64,000 bases of DNA from Anthoceros angustus. Its lineage: Eukaryota > Streptophyta > Anthocerotopsida > Anthocerotales > Anthocerotaceae. The stretch spans positions 372,001 through 436,000 of the forward strand of contig VJWM01000173.1 of the NCBI GenBank assembly GCA_010909165.1, in the 5' to 3' direction. Every line of letters starts with the position of its first letter. Positions within the stretch are counted from its first letter, which is position 1. Positions 53,091 through 64,000 of the stretch are shown in pieces. The notes under the pieces are model-generated. The model ran no database searches. It was not told the DNA's origin and saw only the letters and a program-made list of their open reading frames with translations. The position numbers and the translations under genes are program-made.

Positions 53091-53934
53091 ATCACGTGAG
53101 GCTACAAGGCGGCCTCGGTCACCTCTGCAGTGCATTGTTGCTCCACTTGCTCCGGCTCCGTCGTTTCCTTTCCGCCCGACTTACCGCCATGGCGGCGTTC
53201 CCTTCCGCCTTTCTCGGTGGACCGGCGGCTTCTTTTACCTTCCGGTGCTCGCGCTCCCGTTCATTCGGCCTTTAGCTGACTCCTCTCCGGCGGTCGGATA
53301 CCTCCGTCAGGCTCGGACTTCCTCCGGCTCATACATGGCAGCAGCGTCCAACTCCTTGGATGATCGCGATTTTCCTCCGTCTTGACGAGGCCGGGCACTC
53401 TTTCGTGCTCGAGTCGTGGATTCTCGTTGAGAATCACTGCTTTCAAGCGCATCTTGGGTTGTAGCTCAGCGTGTCCTTCTTTGTCCTCCATCTGCTGCCG
53501 CCTCCTTCTACCTCCTGCGGTACTCGGAGATCCTCTATCTCCCAGTCTTGGCCCTTACTGCTCCATAGCCTTTGTCACGCGGCCTTGAGTTAGCCTCATG
53601 CTGCGACTCTCTCCACGGTTCGATCACGTGCATGGTGATCCGGTCGCTCTTCACGCGGAGGCTCCTTCGCCGCCTTTACAGGCCTCGCCCACTTGGCCTC
53701 TGGCCGGGCCGCCTCCGCCCGGTCGAGCTCTCTGCTTGTGCCGGGCCTCTTCCGCCTCTGCTGCGCTTCCCTCTTAGCTGCAAGGTCCTCCGCGCTTGGG
53801 CCTCCCAGCTTGCTTGACGCCTGTGAAGAACCTTGTGATCTTGCGGGCCTCGCGCTCCACCGGCGTTTCCCTTCCTCGATCGAGGACTCCGCCTTTCCTT
53901 TGCCCCTGGGCGCCTTCACTTGCTCTTGGGTTCC
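53090..53934 (-). repeat. Charged-protein module M5, copy a
   Basis: Minus-strand reading gives a Lys/Arg/Glu/Ala-rich sequence (EDLAAKREAQQRRKR, AARPEAKWARPVKAAKEPP, KMRLKAVILNENPRLEHERV). Recurs at 55405-56598 (upstream part) and 57660-59400 (fullest). Its consistent low-complexity coding wording in three copies suggests a real former ORF, possibly gag-like or an accessory retrotransposon ORF. I do not recognise a family. Confidence 0.5.
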
Positions 53935-55400
53935 ACCATGGCTAAGCACGAAATCCGCTTATACCATCATCGCTTATTGTGCGGGCCCCTCACATTGTGC
54001 CGAACTTTGATGTTTACATGGAACCTCTTTTGGAGGAGTTGAGAGACTGTGGCATGGGATACCCATGGACGACTTCTCTTTCCGTGGGCCGGCCAGCGGC
54101 GGCGCTTCACGTTGCGGCATTTGCACACCATAGCGATTATCCGGGCATTGGCACACTCCACGGCTTTCGGTGAAGGGTTCAAGGGCATGTGCGGAATGTT
54201 GGGATGGCTTAGACTCGCTGGGCCCACCACGTGCGAAGGAGGAGTACCTTGGCTCGGCGGTGGCTTCGCCCAATCATCCCATGCGGGGTGGACCGGTACA
54301 ACAATGAAGTGGGCGGCCTCGTCCCAATCCCCTCGTTTGACGCTAATGGCGGACATGGAAAAGAGATAATGCAACAGTCGGGAGTTGAGGGAGAGGCAAG
54401 TTTGGCACCGCAAAAGCTTATGGTTTGATTACCGTATTGGAGACACATCTTTGAGGTGGACACAAAGGGATGTTATGCACATTGAGAAGAACAATGCGAG
54501 GCTTTGTGGCGGACCTTCATAGGAGAGAAAGATGATCTGATCCCGTTTAGACATGGAAGAATACGGGGCAAGCATGAGCTATGGCCATTGCTAGAATAGG
54601 AGACCTTCTTGCACCTCCGTATGTCTTATCAAGCCGGACTTGGATATGGTTTTGGAGATGCAGCCATACTGTTACTGGATACGCATCAAACATCGCTGCA
54701 AAAGCCGTCCAAGGAAACCTCAAGCTCATGATTGGCATGTTGTCATGGAGATTTATTTCCCTATTGTCTTACGGGACGAATCAAGCCCTCGATACAAAGC
54801 GGTGACGCCTCGAAAACTATATTTGGATATGCCAAGCGTCGGATTCCGGGGCATGAGGTTGGGAGAATGCAACAAGAGTGCATCGGGGTCATGTGTCGTT
54901 TGGAAAAGAGAATTTCCACCCAACTTGTTTGATATTTCGACGCATCTCATTATTCACTTGGTGGATGATGTTGCGGCATTGGGCCCGACAAGTGTGTTGG
55001 ATGTATCACTGTGGAGAGGTATTTGGGGAGGCGGGAAGGACACTATTAGACGTAGCAAACAGGAGCGGTATGGCGGAGGGATATGTGAGGAGGAATCTTT
55101 CTTTGTATGCTAAGTCACCTTAGTGAAGCTGTGGGACTTTTCTTGATGGCGGAGTAGCGCACAATCCGTGTCGTTAGGAAGAAGTCCGTTCCCAAAGGGA
55201 ATGATAGGCCCGTTTACGCGTTTGGTGATTCTTACCGTCATAGCGCTCGTCTCACATACTCCTAACTTCTCACGTTCACCGTCTGAGGCCGGTATGGCCA
55301 AGCGTTTGAGACCCGTTCGCGTCCGTATCGTTCACATACATCCTTCACGCATCGATCCTTTCCTCTCTCCTCTCACGCTACACTCTTGATCTTAGAAAAA
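53926..55400 (+). mobile_element. CACTA TNP2 transposase copy 2 (C-terminal two-thirds)
   Basis: Matches 48922-50395 throughout. Readable pieces: MVPNFDVYMEPLLEEL-type text near 53990, RYNNEVGGLVPIPSFDANGG near 54295, MHIEKNNA near 54475, KPQAHDWHVVMEIYFPIVLR near 54715-54780, NLFDISTHLIIHLVDDVAAL near 54920-54980 and MAEGYVRRNLSLYAKS near 55070. This copy preserves the FDVYxxPLxEEL and HLVDD blocks better than copy 1. It begins at a shared TTCCACCAT and ends after GATCTTAGAAAAA. Confidence 0.82.
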
Positions 55401-55404
55401 GCGG

Positions 55405-56602
55405 ATTCTGTGATCCGGTCGCTCTTCACGCGGCTTGAGCTCGCCGCCTTTACAGGCCTCGCCCATTTGGCCTCTGGCCGGGCCGCCTCCGCGGTCCGAG
55501 CTCTCTGCTTGTGCCGGGCCTCTTGCCTCTGCTGCGCTTCCCTCTTCGCTGCAAGGTCCTCCGCGGGCCTCAGGCTTGCTTGGTGTTCGCCTGGTGAAGA
55601 ACCTTGATCTGTGAACGCCGGGCCTCGCTCCGCCACCGGCGTTTCCCTTCCTCGATCCGAGGGACTCCGCCTTTCCTTTGCCTCGGCGCCTTCACTTGCT
55701 CTTGGGTTCCACCATCCTCCTCGGGTGGCCTCCACTTCCAGGTCTTCTCTGTACCAGAGACCCCAAAGCATTCCGTCCATGAGCAGGACTTCGCCGTGTT
55801 TCTTCCACGGCCAGTGGTGAGGCCCCACAAAGTCCGTAGTGGGGCCGGCATTTCTCGATGAGGACCTCCATACCCTTGATCCGGGAGTCGGTGGGTTCTC
55901 GGACCTAATCGGGACCCTCGGGTCACAGTGGTGGTCGAGTCTCACCCTCTTTGGCCCTCTTGGCCTCTAACTCCTTTGTGCCCTCTTTCTCACAGGGCTC
56001 GGAGGAGGTGAGTCGGGAGCAAGCTCTTTTGCCCCTTCGGGGCAGGCCGGCTCGGTGTGCTGCCGGTGACCTCTGCTCCTTGGGCCACGTCCCTTCTGCC
56101 CTCCTTACGCCTCTTGACCTCTTGCCACTCAGGTGGGCGGGGGTAAGTCTCGGCATACGAGGTCTTTGCGTTGGTAAGCGGCACCGTCTTAGCCTCTTGA
56201 CTCCCGTTGAGTTCGTCGGGGCTCGGCCGTCGTGGTTGTTGGCTGTTACATCGGTCGGGCCGCCAGCGCCCTCCGGCTCGGCTCCCTCACATCTTGCTCG
56301 GAGGGCACCAAAAGGAGGAAGGGGTCGCCTCCCAAACTTCCACAGGTGGTGAGGGGTTCGCTCGCGTATGGTCGGAATCCCTCGATCGTCCTCCTCCGAG
56401 TCGCTTGGTCTTGAAGGGCGACCCCCACCTCAGGCGCCCTTGCACGCTCTACAGCGGGGCCTCTCGTCCGGGCTCTACACACCCTCCGAGTTCCTCCGGC
56501 TCACGTTCAGTCAGTTCGGTGTCGGACGCGGCTCGGCGAGCACGGATCACGGTCACCCTTCCTGCACACACACCACACAGCGTTAAGTCCGTCACGGGAC
56601 CT
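55405..56602 (-). repeat. Charged-protein module M5, copy b
   Basis: Matches 58175-59230. The minus strand reads PWKKHGEVLLMDGMLWGLWY, WKWRPPEEDGGTQEQVKAP and EKEGTKELEAKRAKEGE. It diverges from copy c after about 56440. Confidence 0.5.
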
Positions 56603-57660
56603 TGATCAATCTCCCGGGCTGCTCGGTGACTCGGGACTCACGTTAGCAAGAAGACTCACAAAGGTGCAAAGCGGCATCAACACCAAGAAAGATGCTTTAC
56701 TAGGCTCGGCCCTCTTATCTGCGCCCAAGGTGGCGTCTTTATTACACCCCTATTACGGGCGATAGCCTCGGTATACCTAATCGACGCCTACCCTATCCCC
56801 CTATCTCCTTCGCGTGGGAAGGTCACAGGCCCCTCGGAATGGGTGGTCAATCCCCGTCACAGCGGTTGTGGTGCACCCAATCGGATGATCCGTGAGGCCC
56901 CTCCTCTCTCCGGAATCACAGCCGGGTTGGGCTCTGGCGGTCGACAACCCGCGTTACCACGTCATCCTCCTCGGGTGGCCTCCACAGGTCCCGCGGTGGG
57001 GCCACCCGCTCCCCTAGCGTAAGTCGAAGGGGCTCCTCCTTCTTGCCCGGTCCTCGAGGTCTGTCTCGACTCACGAACTTGAGTCCGGACTTGGTCCGGA
57101 CTTGGTCCGGACTTGGTCCGGACTTGGTCCGGACCTCGGGTCAGTTGTCAGGTCCGGACTTGGTCGGACTTATTATGTCCGGACTTGAGTCCGGACTTAT
57201 TCTGGTCCGGACTTGGTCGGCCTCCCCAGTCGGACTCGCCACCGGGTTTCCTCCCTCACGGGACTCCTCGTGGCTCTCCCTCGAAGTCCTCCCTCCCGAT
57301 CGCCCAGTGACTCGCCGTTGGCCCCTCCTTCCATGGTGAGGTGCGGGTGCCTCGATCGCATCCGCCGCTCCCTCGTTCGCTCCTCGGTTGCTCCTCTCCG
57401 CGCTCCGTCATCTCAAGCAGGGGCCACTAGGGTCCCTGTCTTTGTCCCGTGGCCTTCATCTCCTTGAGCCTTCCGGTCAGGTCAGGTGCGGGGCGTCGAG
57501 GCTTCTGCCGGGGAGCTCGGCGTGGTAATAGGCAAAGTCAGATCGACTTGTTGAATTGCCTCTTCCACGTGTGCGGGCACCGATACTCCCTCGCCATAAG
57601 TGTTAGGGCGTCTTTTCGGCTTGAGCCACCTCTCCTGCGGTTGTGTGGGCTGTATCACGT
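56603..57660. repeat. GC-rich module M4, copy c
   Basis: Third M4 copy. Its TCCGGACTTGG tract (57082-57136) is the cleanest of the three, about five perfect 11-12 bp units, each with the palindrome TCCGGA. Confidence 0.85.
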
Positions 57661-59440
57661 GAGGCTACAAGGCGGCCTCGGTCACCCTGCCAGTGGCTCC
57701 ACTGCTCGGCTCCGTCGTTTCCTTTCCGCCCGGCTTACCGCCATGGCGCGGCGTTCCCGCCTTTCTCGGTGGACGGCGGCTTCTTTTACGCTTCCGGTGC
57801 TCGCGCTCCTCCGTTCATTACGGCCTTTAGCTCATGACTCCCTCTCGGGCGGTGGATACCTCCGTCCAGGCTCGGACTTCCTCCGGCTCATACAGCAGCA
57901 GCGTCCAACTCCTTGGATAGTCGCGATTTTCCTCCGTCTTGAGACGGGAGGCACTCTTTCGTGCTCGAGTCGTGGATTCTCTCGTTGAGAATCACTGCTT
58001 GCTCAAGCGCATCTTGGGTTGTAGCTCAGCGTGTCCTTCTCCTCCATCTGCTGCCGCCTCCTCTACCTCCTGTGTACTCGGAGATCCTCTATCTCCCAGT
58101 CTTGGCCTTGCACTCCATAGCCTTTGCGGCCTTGAGTAACCTCGGCTGACTCTCTCCACGGTTCGATCACGTCTGTAGTGATCCGGTCGCTCTTGCGACT
58201 TGGGCTCGCCGCGCCTTTACAGGCCTCGCCCACTTGGCGCTCTGGCCGGGCCGCCTCGCAGTCCAGCTCTCTCTTGTGCCGGGCCTCTTCCGCCTCTGCT
58301 GCGCTTCCCTCTTACTGCAAGGTCCTCCGCGCTTGGGCCTCTGAGCTTGCTTGGTGTGTGAAGAACCTTAACCAGTCTGCTGAACGGGCCTCGCGCTCCC
58401 TTCCTCGATCCGGCGAGGGACTCCGCCTTTCCTTTGCCCTCGGCCGCCTTCACTTGCTCTTGGGTTCCACCATCCTCCTCGGGTGGCCTCCACTTCCACA
58501 GGTCTTCTCTGCCACGAGACCCCAAAGCATTCCGTCCATGCGGTAGCAGGACTTCGCCGTGTTTCTTCCACGGCCAGTGAGGCCCCACAAAGTCCGTAGT
58601 GGGGAGGCATTTCGATCGCCAAGGACCTCCATACCTTGATCCGAGTAAGTCGGTGGGTTCTCGGACCTAATCGGGACCCTCGGGTCACAGTGGTGTCAGT
58701 CTCACCCTCTTTGGCCCTCTTGGCCTCTAACTCCTTTGTGCCCTCTTTCTCACAGGGCTCGGAGGTGAGGGGGTCGGGAGCAAGCTCTTTTGCCCCTTCA
58801 CAGCCGGGGGCAGGCCGGCTCGAGGTGGCTGCGCGGTGACCTCCTGCTCCTTGGGCCACGTCCCCTCGCCCTCCTTACCCTCTTGACCTCTTGCCACTCG
58901 TGGCGGGGTAAGTCGGCACCTTGAGGTCTTTGCGTTGGTAAGCGGCACCGTCTTCTTCCGCCTCTTGCTCCCGAGTTCGTCGGGGCTCGGCGGCCGTGGT
59001 TGTTGTTGGTGCATTGTCCGGTCTGCGGGCCAGCGCCCTCGGCATCGGCTCCCTCTGCTTGCTCGGAGGGCACCAAAAGGAGGAAGGGAATCGCCTCCCA
59101 AACTTCCACAGGTGGTGAGGGGTTCGCTCAGGGCGTATGGAGTCAGGAATCCTCGATCGTCCTCCTCCGAGTCGCTTGGTCTTGAAGGGCGACCCCCACC
59201 TCAGGCGCACGCTCTGCGCCAGCGGGGCCTCCGGCCCTTCGGGCGCCCGCTCAAGCTCTCCTCCTTGGGAGCTCGAAATGTCCCCCATGAATTGGTCGAT
59301 GGCGAGGCTTCTCGCTCCTTAGCTTGCGTGCCTCGCGAAGGCGAAGATAATCCTTCCCGGTCGCTCTCTTCCCCCGGCGGGCGCATGCGAGAATACCAGC
59401 GAGTTATCACCAAGGTGATCCACCTTGGTGGCGAGTTCAA
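57660..59440 (-). repeat. Charged-protein module M5, copy c (longest)
   Basis: Minus-strand reading from about 59270: MGDISSSQGGELERAPEG, FKTKRLGGGRSR, RTREQEAEEDGAAYQRKDL, EKEGTKELEAKRAKEGE, WKKHGEVLL and the KREAQQ-type segment, interrupted by frameshifts. It lies downstream of the Ty3 integrase in the direction of that element's transcription, where some plant Ty3 elements carry an extra ORF, but linkage is unproven. Confidence 0.45.
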
Positions 59441-60559
59441 TGGACAATGATCCGGGCTACCGCCCTTACTCGGTATCCGGCGGATCGGATATCAACCATC
59501 CGTTGGTTGTCCTGCGTTCGAGCCTCGGCCGCGGCGTGGCGGCCCTATCTTCCCCGCCTTAAGGGGCTCGGCACCGCCCCTTCTTCCTCCTTGGGCGGTT
59601 GTAGGCCATCCTCGGGACCTCAAGGTCCATCGCCTCGGGTCCTCCGGAGGTTCTTGGATCGGACCTCCTTGTTGATGATTGACATCTTCGGGCAAACTCC
59701 GGACTAGAGTAGCGTTGTCAAAGTCGAGACCATTTGGAACACGTCGGATGCCACTCCACCAATTCCCTGCTTCCTCCCGGCGGGCCGAAGTCCGGATAGC
59801 GCGGGTCACAATGTTGCGCTCCACGGTCCATGGCTCCCAGACTTCCGTCGGCTTTTGGGTGCCATTGCTTTCTCCTCCTCTTGTTCTGTGGCTGGCGGTC
59901 CGGCACGATGTTCCTCCGCGCGTTCGTTGCTCCAACCTTGGCGGTCGCCCGCTCTAAGGCGGGCGCCCAAGCGCGAGCGGATTGCGGGCGCAAGGGGCTG
60001 TGAGGTTGCAGGCTGCGCGACCTCCCTCCTTGGCGCGCTTGTGGAAATAGCTGGCGGAAGGCGCCTCTTCGTTGTCAGCGCGAGTGCATGGCTTACTCGA
60101 CCCTACGCCTGCGGCCTTACGCCGCGCGCGCCGCGGGCGTGAATACTATAACGGCCTCGCAGGTTCTGTCTGACCTCACGCATGCCCGACCTCCACTCGG
60201 GGCCGTCCACGTGGCGCCGCCTCGTCATCCTCACGCCTCGCTCCGGGTTACTTTCCTGGCGTACTTATCCTATTTTGACACAGGTGGGTTCGGACTTATC
60301 CGTTACTCGGCGTAGTCCGGAGCTTGCCATATAGTGGTCGGGGTCCGTTGTTCACTCAGTCCGGAGTATACTCCGAGCCTCGTCCGGCGCTACCCCAATT
60401 TATTCCTCCTTTTCGCCTTATTTATCCTTCAATCCTAAAAAGCGAAACCCTACTTATTTCTTAACTCCCGAAGTGCATAGCCCATACTCCCTTCTCATCA
60501 TTGGCGTCTCGCCAACACTAAGCATGATACTTCTTCACCGCCACCCGTTTACCCAGTGG
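59441..60559. other. Region between module M5 and Ty3 pol
   Basis: GC-rich. Minus-strand text such as EPWTVERNIVTRAIRTSARR and NGLDFDNATLV (59850-59680) looks coding but is not recognised. It may hold the 3' part or the LTR of the Ty3 element. No clear LTR ends were found. Confidence 0.35.
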
Positions 60560-63500
60560 GCAACGACTCTCCATCTAGGCGTGAGACGGACCCGTTGTCA
60601 TATACTTGCACCACTTGATACGGACCCATCCATCTCGGTGAAGTTTGCACGGAAAATGCATGTAGCGACTATCATAAGGAGGGCGGTCCCTTCCTTTACA
60701 TACTCCCGATTCCATGATCGGCGATCGTGCCAAATCTTTTGGTTTTACTGTTGCATCTTGTGAGCTTCTTCCCTCCTGTCTTTGCAAACCCCAAGTCGCT
60801 GGCTTTCCTCTTCTCGGTCTCCTTCCATCATTACTCGAAAAGTGGGCACTTCAAACTCTGGCATTACGGGAGAGTGTCCGTAGGTCAAGTAAGGGTCCGT
60901 TGTGTGGTCACCTTCTGCTGTCGGGCATACAGTGCGGATGGCGACTTGGTATCGATCATGGGCGTAGTTCCTGTGAGTTTATTCGAGATCCTGCGGATGA
61001 GCCCATTTGTCTTCTCTGTCACCCATTGGCCTTAGGATTGTAGGGTGCCGTCTTGCGATGATTGATGCGAAATACTCCGTCATGGCGGCCACCCATCATT
61101 AAGGAAATGGGTTCCCCTATCACCTTGCGGCGGACATCCGTCGGGGTTATGATGTTCTCGTCGAATTTGGACGGTATTTGCGAGTCCGTTCTTATGCCAC
61201 CGCCTCTACCCACAGTGCGATGATGGTTGCCACGGGATGTATCTCCTTTGTGTGTGTCTTGTCGTAGGTGTATGGGTCCAACAAAGTCAATACCCACTTT
61301 TGAAGGTGCGGTGCCAATATCGGTACTAGCGGCCTTGTGTCGTCGGGGTTGGCTTTCCGATCCGGTCAAGCATCACACTTCTTCTAAGCGGTGGGTGTCC
61401 CCATACATTGTTGGCCACGGTATCCGCTTCAAAATCTTTTGGTGGTGACTGTCTTTGCGTAGTGTCCACCCCCAATCCTTTGCATTCCCTTGAGCTCTGT
61501 CTCTGGGTTGCAAGTACCTTCGTTCTACTCCGGCCCTAATTTGAACACACACCGTTGTACATTACGAAGGGTCGAGCATAGTGCGAATGCCTCCCTCATC
61601 ACAGTGATTTTGAGCTCCATTCCCAGGTACCGCTCTATTTCTTCGTAGGTCGGACGGCGGCCCTCCCTTCTCCGCTTGCCGTTCTCGTAGCTTGGGGTTG
61701 TCTGGGCTCCTCGGTTGTACTGCGGCAACCAATGTCTCATCCGGAGCATCTTCACGATCTCTCAACACTGCTGTTTTCAATCGTGACGGAAATCGCATTT
61801 TAGTCTTGCCTCCCTTGTCTTGTTTCCACTTGACGTGAACTCCTGCAGCAACAATATCCACCTTGCTATCCGTCCGGACGGTCCGTCTTATTCACGGATG
61901 CTTGAGCAAAGTGGTCTACATAGAACACAAACTCACAGGTAGTAGGTAGTGTCGAATTTCTTGACATATACCATACCCGGTGCTTGGCCTTGTAGTTGTG
62001 TATTTTCGTTCAGCGTGGGTGGTATCGTCCGGTAGTATACGGGATAATCCGCGCTTGTCGTCGCCGGCTCGGCACTACTACTCGATAGCAAAGCGGACAC
62101 ATCTACATACACATGAAATTTCTGCTCGATCCGGTCCTCTTAGAACCGGTGCGCTTACCAAGGTGTTACGTAAATCCGAAGGCCTCCTCTCGCTCACGAC
62201 CGGTCCAAACCTCCTCCTTCGGATTACATCAACTTAGCGCCCTCTTGCAAAGTCCTTAATAAACCGGTAGTATCCCACCATTCGAAACCTCTCGGCTCCT
62301 TTAGGTTCGTCGGGTGGAGGCGGATGACCGGACCTTGTCTGGTCCACCTCGATTCAGCCGACACCGATGTCGACAAGATTCCCTCCGTCATTCCAAAGTA
62401 GCATTTCTCGGTGTAGGCTCAATTGAGTCTCCGGCGCTCAAGCACCTTCTTAGATGCCCAAGGTGTTTGTCCCTCCCCATGCACACAAAATCATCCGGAA
62501 TATCTCCATGAAGTCCCTCGAGTCACGGAAGGCGTTGGTCACCATACATGAGCGACCACAGGCGCTCGGTCATCCCAAAGGCACTTCTCTTGTAGGCAAG
62601 CGTACCCCACTCCGTAGTGAAGGTCGTCTTGTCGGTCAAACTCCCTTAGGTGCAATTGGTTTGTATCCGGAGTAGCCATCCGAGGAAGGAGTAAGTAGTC
62701 CGTCCAACCTTGTCCAAAATGTCGTCTGAATGGCATCGGAAGTGGTCCTTCTCCGTTCTTGCGTTGAGCTTCCTCAATCTTGGCATACCGAATTTGTCTG
62801 GTTTCTTGGGAACCACCACAATCGCGACCCACTCATGTGATGGGGAAAATGATGTCTGCCTCCGGTACTTATCAAGGACCTCCTTCACCTTGATCGAATA
62901 CTTGGGGTTGAGCTTGTATTGTCGGATTGATGGCACGCTCCGGCTTCGTCGATCTTATGCTCTCCCACTTCTTGAATGCCCTTCATGTCCTTGAAAGGCG
63001 AACACCTCATAAAACTCCCCAGCTTTAGTCCTTCCTTGGTCCGGAGGCATGCCTTTCTTAAACTTGAGAATTTTGGCGGACCTCCACTTCTTCCACGTCG
63101 TCCGGGTTCACCGTCTCCGTTCCGTCTTGCCTCATTGCGTCAAACCCCTCGTCCTCCTCTGGGATCGTCCTCGCATCCCCATTCTGAAGAGCTCGTCGGA
63201 GGTGTACTCCTTGATGTCGCTTTTCCTTGGTCCGACTCTTGTTGTCTCCCTTGTCTTTGGTCCGACCTCCTCTTCACTTCCTTCCTCCGGCCCGTTGTGG
63301 CGTTTACTCCAAAACAATCAATCACTTCGCACCAAAGGCATCCGCGGTAGTCCATCTCCTCCTCGGACCGGCGGATCTTGGCGAAAGTCGCCTCCTCGGA
63401 ACTATCTTGTTCGTCGCCGGTGGAGTCCTGAGGTATACCCGCCAGTAGTGCTCACGGTTTCCCACAATAGGTGTCCTTGCTCCGGTGATAGCAACCCTCC

Positions 63501-64000
63501 CTTCCTTAGGGTCCCGGTCCACCGGCTTGAAGTGAATCTCCTTCCTTCCAAAGTGTAGCTTCGTCAGGCCAACCCCACCATGGCCGCCCAACACCTCATA
63601 CCCTAATGGTCCGGCGGTTTGATCACAACAAAATCCGGTTTGTAGGGTGCGGCTATGGTGGCCAAGACTCGGTTAACTCCCCGGATCTCTTCTTGACATA
63701 CGCCATTCTCGAGTCTTCGTTGAGGTTGAAGGATGTGAAGCCCAATTTTTCGTCGTGGTGATGAGGTTGACTCGGACCCGTGTCCAACGGTACATCCTTG
63801 ATGATACATCCAATCTCCACTTGTACCATGGCCCACAGGTCGTATGGGACACCACCCTCACTTCCATGCTACCCTTCACGGCTTTGGTGCTCCGGTGGGT
63901 TTCCCTAACCGACGGACCTCTTGCGGTATTTGGGTTATCCTCTCGGCCGAAAGGACACAAGTGCTGCGATTCATCATCGGTCGCCACATTAAAGGCGAGG
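60560..64000 (-). mobile_element. Ty3/gypsy LTR retrotransposon pol (PR-RT-RH-INT), broken, extends past window end
   Basis: Minus strand, read right to left. Protease end and linker at about 63700-63500: PYKPDFVVIKPP, EIHFKPVDRDPKEGRVAIT. Reverse transcriptase at about 62930-62640: QYKLNPKYSIKVKEVLDKY, VVVPKKPDKFG, RKLNARTEKDHF, DDILDKVGRTTYSFL; the catalytic (F/Y)xDD region should follow but is not readable. A segment near 61740-61560 (GRRPTYEEIERYLGMELK) lies between RT and integrase. Integrase at about 61300-61020: VGIDFVGPI and APYNPKANG. Integrase C-terminal domain near 60680-60600: YDSRYMHFPCKLH. The order PR-RT-INT identifies Ty3/gypsy. Small deletions split every domain; no complete ORF exists. 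LTRs, gag and the primer-binding site are not visible, and gag is expected beyond 64 kb. Confidence 0.82.

Overview
This is a nuclear segment of a land plant. It carries spliced plant genes (a TGA-type bZIP factor, RRP8, TIC21/PIC1), plant-specific families (GRAS, CNGC, CYP74, PLS-class PPR proteins) and plant transposons. Introns are short, about 90-180 bp. The PPR genes are uninterrupted, with near-identical modules and several decayed relatives, which fits a seed-free plant with heavy organellar RNA editing (hornwort, lycophyte or fern). The exact lineage is a guess.

Layout. 0-8.5 kb: TGA bZIP (+, 5' end outside the window), HNH nuclease-like gene (-), E-type PPR gene (+), uninterrupted cyclic-nucleotide-gated channel gene (-). 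8.9-10.1 kb: decayed PPR gene (-). 10.1-19 kb: AT-rich, with small tandem duplications, an 846-bp-period direct duplication and two decayed non-LTR-type retroelement fragments. 19.6-23.5 kb: RRP8 and TIC21, each in full. 24.2-28.4 kb: two direct copies of one LISCL-type GRAS gene. 29.7-31.4 kb: CYP74 (allene oxide synthase-like). 32.3-33.7 kb: a phosphomevalonate kinase fragment and PPR debris. 34-37.3 kb: satellites and dispersed repeats. 37.4-40.8 kb: two direct copies of the splicing factor gene ESS2/DGCR14, the first truncated. 41.3-44.2 kb: 966-codon PPR gene (-).

From about 45.6 kb the character changes. 47.7-55.4 kb holds pieces of a CACTA (En/Spm) TNP2 transposase (+), shuffled with GC-rich modules that recur two or three times up to about 59.4 kb. 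The right end (60.5-64 kb) is a broken Ty3/gypsy pol on the minus strand in the order PR-RT-(RH)-INT. Recognisable protein motifs here are split by very frequent small indels.

The strongest general observation concerns these duplications. The paired copies of GRAS, ESS2 and the 11.5-13.2 kb segment differ mostly by 1-4 base gains or losses in G/C runs rather than by substitutions. Their junctions, and those in the CACTA mosaic, fall on short shared words of about 5-10 bp. This looks more like uncollapsed, unpolished long-read assembly than like real tandem duplication, though microhomology-mediated rearrangement is not excluded. I did not find a convincing new biological system. The nearest candidates are the repeat mosaic and its conserved, highly charged minus-strand coding-like module.
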